Assembly (NCBI GenBank): GCA_016186235.1
Contig: JACPMD010000008.1
Location: 1 to 6,167 of the forward strand
Reading direction: 5' to 3'
Source: Candidatus Roizmanbacteria bacterium
Lineage (GTDB): Bacteria > Patescibacteriota > Microgenomatia > UBA1406 > GWC2-37-13
DNA length: 6,167 bases
Of the stretch, positions 1 to 5,066 are shown piece by piece. The notes beneath the pieces are model-generated. The model had not been told where the DNA came from. It saw only the letters and a program-made list of their open reading frames with translations, and did no database searches. A program made the translations under genes and the position numbers. How positions within the stretch are numbered: position 1 is the stretch's first letter; every line of letters starts with the position of its first letter.

Positions 1-207
1 GATCTCCCTAAACTTAAAAAAGGAGATACTATTCATGTATTTACTGATATAGACTGGTTTGTATACACCGTGAAAGAGACGTTTGTCGTTGATCCGGAGA
101 AAGTAGACGTAATTTTCTCTAAAGGTCACCCCGAATTAACACTCTATACATGCACGGGCAGAAATTACACTAAACGCTTCATTATAAAAGCTGAACTTTC
201 TACATAG
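1..207 (+). CDS. Sortase, C-terminal part (5' end outside window)
   Basis: Reading frame 1 is open from the first base to TAG at 205-207 and gives 68 residues. The end of the fragment matches a sortase catalytic core: a beta-strand and turn around LPKLKKGD, then the signature LTLYTC with the presumed nucleophile Cys at fragment residue 51 (bases 151-153), and 8 residues later the conserved Arg of KRFIIKAEL (bases 175-177). Sortases are membrane-anchored cysteine transpeptidases that cut a C-terminal sorting signal and attach the protein to a surface nucleophile. The catalytic His would lie upstream and cannot be seen, and the class cannot be settled from this part; the short Cys-to-Arg spacing resembles class D/E-like enzymes. 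The gene is followed by 108 bases holding a separate promoter for the next envelope gene, so it is probably not in the same transcript, although read-through is possible because I see no terminator. Confidence 0.85.
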   Translation, partial: DLPKLKKGDTIHVFTDIDWFVYTVKETFVVDPEKVDVIFSKGHPELTLYTCTGRNYTKRFIIKAELST

Positions 208-228
208 AACTCTCTGGCTCATTTCTCT

Positions 229-257
229 TTGAAAATAATCTTATAGTATGATAAAAT
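229..257 (+). promoter_or_regulatory. Predicted promoter of the PBP-like/LysM unit
   Basis: TTGAAA at 229-234 (5 of 6 to the -35 consensus) is followed after exactly 17 bases by TAAAAT at 252-257. The -10 box is preceded by TGA (249-251), an extended -10 element. Transcription would start near 264, leaving a 5' leader of about 50 bases before the ATG at 316. It lies just after the sortase stop and is the best-formed -35/-10 pair in the window. Confidence 0.6.
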
Positions 258-284
258 ATTCACCTTAATCTAGGAGTTAGACTT

Positions 285-323
285 TTGTATTTTACTTTTA
301 TATTTTTTATAGGATATGAGTGA
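285..323 (+). CDS. Possible 12-codon leader peptide overlapping the PBP-like start
   Basis: AGGAG at 272-276 lies 8 bases upstream of TTG at 285. From there a short frame encodes MYFTFIFFIGYE and stops at TGA 321-323, overlapping the first 8 bases of the next gene (ATG 316). The ATG at 316 itself has only AGGAT ending 1 base before it, which is too close to serve as a normal ribosome binding site. A ribosome ending at 323 could restart at 316, which would couple the two. There is no family to compare with and the frame is so short that chance is a real alternative. Confidence 0.25.
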   Translation: MYFTFIFFIGYE

Positions 324-1710
324 ATTTACTAGTGACGTTGTTTTACGCATTTTCAAACTGTTCTTTTCCTTAGGAAAGGCTGTTCAAACTCTCGTAGTCT
401 TGCTACTTTTTCTTTTTTTTCAAGTCGGATACATAGCTCTCCTTCTTCTCCACTCAATTATTGAATTCGTTCACCGTCTCATTGATCGAATTCTTGCAAT
501 TATATCTGTTAGGACTATCGCGTTTTCTGCCGTTCTTATTTTTCTCATAGCTGGCTCTGTCGTTTATGTTCACTTTATGCTCTCAATCCCCAATCCCAAG
601 ACGCTACGAGATTTTACCATTCCTGCGGCCATTCTTATCTACGACCGAAACAATATCCTTCTCTATAGTGCTTACTCTCAAAATGAGCATGATCCGCTAC
701 GATTCTCAGATATCCCGCCGATACTTATAAAAGCTGTACTCGCACAGGAAGATAGTCGCTTTTTTAAGCATAAGGGATTTGATCTCGTCCAAAGTCTTTT
801 TTCGAAAAAACCAACTGTAACTCAAAAATTGGCAAAAAATTTCTTTCTTGGTGGAGAAAAAACCTTTGCCAATACCTTAAGAGGAGTTGTAACGACAATA
901 CGATTAGAGCAAAGCTTTAGCAAAAATCAAATTCTCGAGATCTATCTCCATACTCGTTCATTTGGGAATGTCGCAAGCGGTGTGCAAGCTGCTGCACAAC
1001 TCTTTTTCAATAAAAGCGTAAAAGATCTGAGCGACGCAGAGGCGCTCTTCCTTGTATCAGAGCAGATAGAAAATGTTTCAGATAAAGAAAAGGTGGAGAG
1101 CCTTGTAGATCGCATGATACAGCTTAAAATGATCCCTCGGAGGCAAAAAGCAGCTATTATGTCCCAATCATACGCAGCACAGCCCCATAGTAGATATAAG
1201 AGAGCACCGGTTGTTGTGGAGTCTATTTTGGCAAAGCTCGAGAAAGAATACGGAAAAGAGTATTTACAAAGAAATGGCGCCGTGGTCAAAACAACGATTG
1301 ATATCACTCTGCAAAATAAAATACAAAGGATGGTCATTGAAAAAACTCAGAGTGCTGTCATTATCGCAGTGAGTCCGATCGATGGAAGCATCTTGGCAAT
1401 GGTCGGATCAGATCCCTCAAACGGAATTGCAACGAGAATTAGACAAGAAATGTCTATTCCGCTTCGTCTGGTAGCTACACTGTTTGATTATCACGGTAAT
1501 CCTTTCCAATTTAAAAATACCATTCAAACAGATTCCCGCTTACCAAACAAAGCGGAAGGTCAAACTACTATAGCAGTCCGGCCAACGACTATTGTTGGAA
1601 TACGGATCGAAAGCAAACAAGCTAATCCGGATGGAATGAATGCTTTGCTTGAGGAAGTCGTCGCACTATCGGAACAAAAGGACAAGACGATTACTAAGGT
1701 TACCAATTAA
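316..1710 (+). CDS. Degenerate class A PBP-like protein (GT51 fold plus remnant transpeptidase domain)
   Basis: 464 residues, starting at the only possible ATG (an in-frame TAG lies at 310-312). Two long hydrophobic segments, about 19-51 and 67-89, anchor it in the membrane. Residues about 95-250 follow the GT51 peptidoglycan glycosyltransferase pattern. Motif I is intact (AQEDSRFFKHKGFD, Glu145 as the general base). Motif II, normally GGSTITQQ, reads KKPTVTQK (164-171). Motif III, normally RKxxE, aligns with NTLRG (186-190), so the second catalytic Glu is Gly190. Motifs IV/V (ILEIYL, FGNVASGVQAAAQLFFNK) are conserved. Residues 323-400 look like the start of a transpeptidase domain (TTIDITLQ, PIDGSILAMVG), but where RQPGSxFK is expected there is RQEMSIPL: Ser380 is present and the Lys is Leu383. 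The protein ends about where SxN and KTG would still be needed; full class A PBPs are usually well over 600 residues. It is probably inactive as a transpeptidase and perhaps as a glycosyltransferase. It forms a unit with the LysM gene 25 bases downstream. Confidence 0.85.
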   Translation: MSEFTSDVVLRIFKLFFSLGKAVQTLVVLLLFLFFQVGYIALLLLHSIIEFVHRLIDRILAIISVRTIAFSAVLIFLIAGSVVYVHFMLSIPNPKTLRDFTIPAAILIYDRNNILLYSAYSQNEHDPLRFSDIPPILIKAVLAQEDSRFFKHKGFDLVQSLFSKKPTVTQKLAKNFFLGGEKTFANTLRGVVTTIRLEQSFSKNQILEIYLHTRSFGNVASGVQAAAQLFFNKSVKDLSDAEALFLVSEQIENVSDKEKVESLVDRMIQLKMIPRRQKAAIMSQSYAAQPHSRYKRAPVVVESILAKLEKEYGKEYLQRNGAVVKTTIDITLQNKIQRMVIEKTQSAVIIAVSPIDGSILAMVGSDPSNGIATRIRQEMSIPLRLVATLFDYHGNPFQFKNTIQTDSRLPNKAEGQTTIAVRPTTIVGIRIESKQANPDGMNALLEEVVALSEQKDKTITKVTN

Positions 1711-1715
1711 TTTAT

Positions 1716-1726
1716 AAAGGAGGTGA
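1716..1726 (+). promoter_or_regulatory. Perfect Shine-Dalgarno of the LysM gene
   Basis: AAAGGAGGTGA contains GGAGGTGA (1719-1726), complementary over 8 bases to the usual 3' end of 16S rRNA. It ends 9 bases before ATG 1736. It is the strongest ribosome binding site in the window and contrasts with the SD-less genes on the right. It fixes the start at 1736, since no other start codon follows at a suitable distance. Confidence 0.8.
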
Positions 1727-1735
1727 AGTAGTATT

Positions 1736-2155
1736 ATGGCAACAAAACAAGCAAAACAAGACATAAAAACGCTTCTTCGACAACCTGAAGTATGGATTGG
1801 TTTGGTTACGGCTCTCGTTGTTCTTTTTTTCGCGCTGAAGACTGCTCCAGTTCAGACAATTAAAAACTATATATCTGGTTTGATACCAAAACAAAAGATG
1901 GTATCACCGGTGCCTGAAACAGCACCAACAGCTACACCAGCCCCAACTGCCGTAGTAAAAAAGCCTTTGCCAGCAATCAAAACATTAGCAGATACTTCTG
2001 GCTCAAACAGGGTAACAGTGCTGAATGGCGACAGCTTTTGGACAATCTCAAAGCGAGTATGCGGAACTGGAGTCTACTTTGAAGCTTTGCAGGAAAGAAA
2101 CGACTACATGAGTCTACATGCTGGGGATGAAGTCGAGGTCGAATGTCACTATTAA
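1736..2155 (+). CDS. Membrane-anchored LysM-like protein
   Basis: 139 residues. A short basic N-terminus precedes one transmembrane segment (about 20-34), with no signal-peptidase site I trust, so the C-terminus should face outside. A Pro/Thr/Ala/Val-rich linker follows (about 55-80; TAPTATPAPTA), as in wall-spanning proteins. Residues 91-139 resemble one LysM repeat: VTVLNGDSFWTISKRVCGTG matches the family's opening xVxxGDSxWxIAxxxxGxG, and LHAGDEVEV matches its closing L.PGD.L.I. LysM domains bind N-acetylglucosamine-containing glycans such as peptidoglycan. Cys109 and Cys137 lie at the start and end of the domain and could form a disulfide outside the cell (inference). It follows the PBP-like gene by 25 bases on the same strand, so the two probably act together at the wall. 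Its TAA overlaps the stop codon of the opposing regulator gene. Confidence 0.8.
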   Translation: MATKQAKQDIKTLLRQPEVWIGLVTALVVLFFALKTAPVQTIKNYISGLIPKQKMVSPVPETAPTATPAPTAVVKKPLPAIKTLADTSGSNRVTVLNGDSFWTISKRVCGTGVYFEALQERNDYMSLHAGDEVEVECHY

Positions 2156-2487
2156 TAACGAAATATCGTTTTTGAGATTCTATTTGTAGAGAGGTTATTA
2201 AAATGGGTACGAAGTTCTGTTATCGTAAGTCGTTTTTCACGCTGTAGCTTTCGTATTTCCTTAACGCGCTCGACCATTGAAGAATGGTAGAGCCAATATC
2301 CGCCTCTGGTTGTTTCTACTATTTCCAAAAGCTTCTGTTGAGTCCAATAACGCAGCGTACTCGGGAGCTCTGAGGTAGTCTTTGCAAGTTCACCAATCCG
2401 TAAAAGTTGCGTTTTTCCTATAATAATTGATCCTTTTATTTTTTTTGATCTTGCCTCCGTTACAAAAATTCTTCTCACAATGCCCAA
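2152..2487 (-). CDS. MerR-type HTH regulator (small, start uncertain)
   Basis: 111 residues from a TTG at 2485-2487. Residues 28-70 match the MerR DNA-binding region: LLRIGELAKTT (helix-turn-helix), LPSTLRYWTQQKLL in place of the usual RYYEREGLL, then the wing TRGGYWLY. Helices VERVKEIRKLQ and LTITELRTHF follow. After that only about 15 residues remain, so there is no effector-binding domain and only a shortened dimerisation helix. Such proteins bind dyad operators, often within a promoter. The first 25 residues are not MerR-like, and a good promoter (2490-2519) would start transcription at or after this TTG, so the true start may be further in: GTG 2478 or an unusual codon after the GGAGG at 2454-2458. 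It meets the LysM gene tail to tail with a 4-base overlap. Its target is unknown; no gene lies directly upstream. Confidence 0.75.
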   Translation of the reverse strand: MGIVRRIFVTEARSKKIKGSIIIGKTQLLRIGELAKTTSELPSTLRYWTQQKLLEIVETTRGGYWLYHSSMVERVKEIRKLQREKRLTITELRTHFNNLSTNRISKTIFRY

Positions 2488-2489
2488 GT

Positions 2490-2519
2490 AGTATAACGCA
2501 TCGCTTTATACTTTGTAAA
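2490..2519 (-). promoter_or_regulatory. Predicted promoter and possible operator of the MerR-like gene
   Basis: On the - strand TTTACA (2519-2514, 5 of 6 to -35) is separated by 18 bases from TATACT (2495-2490, 5 of 6 to -10). The -35 half sits in a short dyad, CTTTA/TAAAG (2504-2520), with a 7-base centre. A dyad at a promoter with an 18-base spacer would suit autoregulation by a MerR-type protein, which is inference. The -10 box ends only 2 bases before the TTG of the longest reading frame. Confidence 0.5.
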
Positions 2520-2616
2520 GTGAATTTTCCCTCTTGTCGAAAGTTACAGAAATGATGTTTCAAACAAAATTTACTTTTCTTTCCCAAAATGAAGATTCCC
2601 AGTCTGCATCGTATAA

Positions 2617-2817
2617 CCCTATATTAAATTATCTATTCTTATAGTAATTAACATATTTTTAGGAGATATTAACCTTATAGTAAATTACATATTGTTTACT
2701 ACAGGCTACTTGATAGCCGCCTTAGAACGGGAGGGTTTCACTTACTTGGATTTTTGTACGAAGAAAATTCGCGATTTTTTCGCTTATAAATCTGTCCAAC
2801 CATACAACAATCACTAA
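2617..2817 (+). pseudogene. Start-less, protein-like reading frame (possible gene remnant)
   Basis: The frame is open for 66 codons between TAA at 2614-2616 and TAA at 2815-2817. It has no ATG or GTG; the only usual starts are TTG at 2692, 2710 and 2746, none with a ribosome binding site (the nearest, AGGAG 2661-2665, is 26 bases before the first TTG). The second half looks like real protein, with a balanced mix of charged, aromatic and aliphatic residues (for example LIAALEREGFTYLDF and TKKIRDFFAYKS) in a region where other frames give mostly Phe/Leu/Ile. I do not recognise a family. It could be the remains of a gene that lost its 5' end, or a chance open frame; the same bases can also form RNA stems. 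Confidence 0.25.
2638..2696 (+). repeat. Imperfect direct repeat, period 36
   Basis: Copy 1 at 2638-2660 and copy 2 at 2674-2696 agree at 20 of 23 positions, starting with the identical CTTATAGTAA and sharing ACATATT further on. CTTATAGTA also occurs at 240-248, overlapping the PBP-like promoter, so it may be a shared promoter-like or protein-binding element. No well-spaced -35 box was found for either copy. Confidence 0.5.
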
Positions 2818-2830
2818 TTCGCCTACCAAC

Positions 2831-2855
2831 CCCGTTTAGGGAACAGATAAACGGG
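2831..2855 (+). terminator. Hairpin, possible weak terminator
   Basis: CCCGTTTA (2831-2838) and TAAACGGG (2848-2855) form a perfect 8-bp stem with a 9-base loop, followed by CTTCTTAAT and, 12 bases on, AGTTTTT. The stem is strong for this AT-rich stretch, but the T-run is broken, so termination is uncertain. No obvious gene ends here except the start-less frame (stop at 2815-2817). The left arm can also pair with 2726-2737. Confidence 0.4.
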
Positions 2856-2933
2856 CTTCTTAATAAAGTTTTTATCTAAAATTTAGCTTGTCCCATAAGC
2901 CTAAACTAAAGGTATAAATCAGCATGTCTTGAT

Positions 2934-2984
2934 TTAGATTGCTAAAATGCTCTAAGTTTAAAATAGGCTGTTAAGGCAATCTAA
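2934..2984. repeat. Inverted repeat with 33-base spacer
   Basis: TTAGATTGC (2934-2942) is the exact reverse complement of GCAATCTAA (2976-2984). Within the spacer, TCTAA at 2951-2955 can pair with the same TTAGA, and AGCAT (2921-2925) can pair with ATGCT (2947-2951), so alternative folds exist. It lies 40 bases upstream of a Shine-Dalgarno-like AAGGAG (3025-3030). Its role is unknown. Confidence 0.45.
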
Positions 2985-3040
2985 TTTAAAAAATGGGGAG
3001 GAACTACGCAGATCCATTAGGCATAAGGAGATTTATTTAT

Positions 3041-3244
3041 ATGTTTTATTGTAGAGCTACTATAGTAAAACTCAGCAGGCTGTTTACAAAACAGGAAATC
3101 TTTGGAAATTTTCATAGTCTATTTCGTCCGAAAATAAACCCAGATAAATTACTTACAATTGCTAAATTTCTCCTTTGCTCTTTTTTCTTTTTTCGTAGAC
3201 AAACTTTCTTTTCTCTCAAAGACTACCCTTTTGATTCTTGCTAA
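3041..3244 (+). CDS. Doubtful 67-codon ORF behind a good ribosome binding site
   Basis: AAGGAG (3025-3030) lies 10 bases before ATG 3041, which opens 67 codons ending at TAA 3242-3244. The product begins MFYCRATIVKLSRLF and ends in a Phe-rich stretch (LLCSFFFFRRQTFF) with three Cys in all. It resembles no family I know, and its second half reflects the pyrimidine-rich DNA. The frame extends upstream to another ATG at 2993, which has no ribosome binding site. It is probably chance, and is listed because the SD and start are well placed. Confidence 0.15.
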   Translation: MFYCRATIVKLSRLFTKQEIFGNFHSLFRPKINPDKLLTIAKFLLCSFFFFRRQTFFSLKDYPFDSC

Positions 3245-3517
3245 GGAACTCTATATTAAACATCCTTATTTTTCGATTAACTATCTGAGCTCTACTATGA
3301 TTTTTATTCTATCTAGATTACCTATAATATTATTTTTTCAGCTTATTTCTTACTTCTCCATTCTCCCCCACTCTTTTTTTCTCCGCTGAGAAAACTTTTC
3401 TAACATGAATAAACAGACATTCGTATTTCCTAAGAGTTTTATGACACGCTTGGAAAAACTTGGCCAGGTAATTATCCTAGAGCGTTTTTTATCTTGCTGT
3501 ATAACTTATTTGAACTC

Positions 3518-4033
3518 TCACTCGTTGCCTCCACAATCGACACTGGACTGTTCTACTTTTTTAATCCTCTCTTTACTCACGGCGCTTTTTAACAGCCTTT
3601 GATCGCTTTTACCCAGAAAGATAACTGCGCTGTCATACGGACCAATAAACCTCGCAAGAATATTTGATACTCTTTGGCCGTTAACAAATGCCTCAATTGG
3701 TTTTGATCGAGGAAAGTCGTAACGAATATTTTTAAATAGATCGCCCCAGGTTGCACCCTCGAGATGAACGTGGACCACATCTCCCACATTTTCGTGTAGA
3801 TGAGCTTTTTCCTCTTGGATTTCCTCCTTGCTAAGCTCTCTATGCTCCCCTTCTTCGCATGGCTTAACGCTCATGTACTTAGTTTGCAAAAAATCCTGCC
3901 GCTTTCCATCGACGTACACCTGAAAACCTGCGTGTATGTGAACCTCCTTAGGCTGTTTAGAGGTTTTTCTTGTAAAAACGAATACAAATCCTAGGAGAAT
4001 TACTATTCCTATCAACCAGAGTTCTTTTTTCAC
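3518..4033 (-). CDS. Membrane-anchored His-rich extracytoplasmic protein, function unknown
   Basis: 171 residues from GTG 4033. KK is followed by one hydrophobic segment (about 5-20), either an uncleaved anchor or a signal peptide. The rest should be outside. Histidines fall in ordered places: VHIHAGFQVYVDGKRQDF (His32, His34), EHRE (64), AHLHENVGDVVHVHLEG (78, 80, 88, 90), then WGDLF. Cys59 (KPCEEGEH) lies between. Patterns like HIHAxFxVYxDG and HLHxxxGDVVHVH occur, to my knowledge, in uncharacterised proteins of CPR bacteria and some archaea; paired H-x-H motifs suggest metal binding, which is inference. The C-terminal half (IEAFVNGQRV, YDSAVIFLG) looks like a second small beta domain. The start is poor: AGGAG ends 2 bases before GTG, but no other start keeps the basic N-terminus. 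It follows the reductase gene by 43 bases on the same strand and could share its transcript. Confidence 0.75.
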   Translation of the reverse strand: MKKELWLIGIVILLGFVFVFTRKTSKQPKEVHIHAGFQVYVDGKRQDFLQTKYMSVKPCEEGEHRELSKEEIQEEKAHLHENVGDVVHVHLEGATWGDLFKNIRYDFPRSKPIEAFVNGQRVSNILARFIGPYDSAVIFLGKSDQRLLKSAVSKERIKKVEQSSVDCGGNE

Positions 4034-4076
4034 GACTCCTACAATTCTACCATCTCCTCTCGCATTTTGAAGAAAT

Positions 4077-5015
4077 TCACTTTATTTTCAGCACTACTTT
4101 GCCTCGTGGATGCCCTTCTTCCTGATGTTTAAACGCCTCTCTTACCTCATCAAGAGTAAATATTTTATCTATGTGTACTTTCACTTTCCCGCTGTCGACT
4201 AATTCAGCTAGACGGCTCAAGTGCTGAGCATTTGTCTGTGTCCCCTGTCCGATTCCTGTAGCACCATACTGCTCACTCAGTTTTTTATCTGGCTGACCAA
4301 GCATGGAAACGAGAGTTCCGCCTTTCCTAAGTACCTGAAAAGATCTCTGTGTCGTTTCACCGCCGACAGTATCAAACACAGCGTCAAAATCCTTAAGTAG
4401 TTCTTCAAATTTCTCGCTTTTGTAGTCAATCGCTTGGTCTGTGCCTAATCTTTTTACAAACTCCTTATCGTCTGCACTCACCGTTGTTGCTACAAAAGCG
4501 CCGTGTGCCTTTGCGATTTGGACTGCCATATGACCAATTCCTCCCGCTCCTCCATGAATAAGAATTTTTTGGCCTTTTTGCAGTTTGATATGCTCTTCGA
4601 GTGCCTGAACTGCGCTCGATCCTACGAGTGGCAAGGCTGCCGCTTCGACGAAGTTTACATTCTTTGGTTTGAGCGCTGTGTTTCGAGCGTTTGATGTGGT
4701 AAATTCTGCAAAAGAACCAGATCCGCCGTTAAAAACATTAGACGAACCATAGACTTCGTCACCTCGATTAAAATCAGAAACGCCCTTTCCTACTTCTGCA
4801 ACGACACCGGCAAAATCTCCGCCGACGGTAACCGGAAATTGAAGTGGCATATTTTCTTTATAGAATCCCCTCCTAACTTTCCAATCAAAAGGATTGATAC
4901 TGACTCCCCGCACTTCGACTAAAACTTGACCCTCACCGACGCGAGGCTGTGTCACGTTCTCTTTAACCTCCAAAACGTCGTACCCTCCGTAGTTGTTGAT
5001 CTGAACTGCTTTCAT
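4077..5015 (-). CDS. NADPH-dependent MDR oxidoreductase (zinc-less, quinone-reductase-like)
   Basis: 312 residues, the usual full length for this family. The N-terminal GroES-like domain (about 1-125) carries VLVEVRGVSINPFDWKVR and PVTVGGDFAGVV. The Rossmann domain carries the nucleotide-binding loop HGGAGGIGHMAVQIAKA (154-170), followed by FDAVFDTVGG and RKGGTLVSMLG. The end HPRGKVVLKI is typical. There are no cysteines at all, so neither the catalytic nor the structural zinc of alcohol dehydrogenases can be bound. Members reduce quinones, enones or similar electrophiles with NADPH in the cytoplasm; the substrate here cannot be told. No Shine-Dalgarno precedes ATG 5015. A -10-like CATAAT ends 7 bases before it, suggesting a leaderless mRNA. 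It is transcribed divergently from the DUF3175 gene across 51 bases and is followed by the His-rich protein gene. Confidence 0.92.
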   Translation of the reverse strand: MKAVQINNYGGYDVLEVKENVTQPRVGEGQVLVEVRGVSINPFDWKVRRGFYKENMPLQFPVTVGGDFAGVVAEVGKGVSDFNRGDEVYGSSNVFNGGSGSFAEFTTSNARNTALKPKNVNFVEAAALPLVGSSAVQALEEHIKLQKGQKILIHGGAGGIGHMAVQIAKAHGAFVATTVSADDKEFVKRLGTDQAIDYKSEKFEELLKDFDAVFDTVGGETTQRSFQVLRKGGTLVSMLGQPDKKLSEQYGATGIGQGTQTNAQHLSRLAELVDSGKVKVHIDKIFTLDEVREAFKHQEEGHPRGKVVLKIK

Positions 5016-5022
5016 ATAAGTA

Positions 5023-5052
5023 ATTATGCAACTATCCCTCTGGTTGTTTCAT
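5023..5052 (-). promoter_or_regulatory. Candidate promoter of the MDR reductase gene
   Basis: On the - strand ATGAAA (5052-5047, 4 of 6 to -35) is separated by 18 bases from CATAAT (5028-5023, 5 of 6 to -10). Transcription would begin about at ATG 5015, making the mRNA leaderless, in line with the missing Shine-Dalgarno. The -35 match is weak. Confidence 0.35.
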
Positions 5053-5066
5053 TGTAGTAGTAAAAT

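Larger units (their letters stand above)
2488..3517. other. Roughly 1-kb AT-rich region without a convincing gene
   Basis: This is the only long gap in an otherwise tightly packed window. It contains the MerR promoter, a direct repeat (2638-2696), a start-less protein-like frame (2617-2817), a hairpin (2831-2855), an inverted repeat (2934-2984) and a pyrimidine-rich tract (about 3165-3225). + strand frames at 2993-3244, 3159-3389 and 3405-3602 are rich in Phe, Leu, Ser and Ile, as random T-rich sequence would be, and resemble no family I know. I see no tRNA, rRNA or transposase. It may be decayed coding sequence, a non-coding RNA locus, or both. Confidence 0.6.

Noticed and set aside
285..313. 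Second promoter, TTGTAT / TATAGG with 17-base spacer, before the PBP-like gene
   Set aside because: Both boxes match poorly, and transcription would start inside the coding sequence.
942..1337. 131-codon - strand ORF
   Set aside because: Lies wholly antisense inside the PBP-like gene, which has clear GT51 homology; its Cys/Leu/Ser-rich product matches nothing.
2390..2587. 65-codon - strand ORF running into the MerR-like gene in another frame
   Set aside because: No family likeness, overlaps the MerR helix-turn-helix region in the wrong frame, and covers the MerR promoter. Only a slip at A8 would make it relevant.
2764..2780. Near-palindrome around TCGCGA
   Set aside because: Only the 6-base core is perfect; the A/T arms are interrupted by a mismatch and are expected in AT-rich sequence.
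3159..3389. 76-codon + strand ORF with hydrophobic product
   Set aside because: No ribosome binding site; Phe/Leu/Ser/Ile content is what T-rich DNA gives by chance.
3405..3602. 65-codon + strand ORF
   Set aside because: No ribosome binding site, and its second half is antisense to the His-rich protein gene.
4503..4694. 63-codon + strand ORF
   Set aside because: Antisense shadow of the conserved reductase Rossmann domain.
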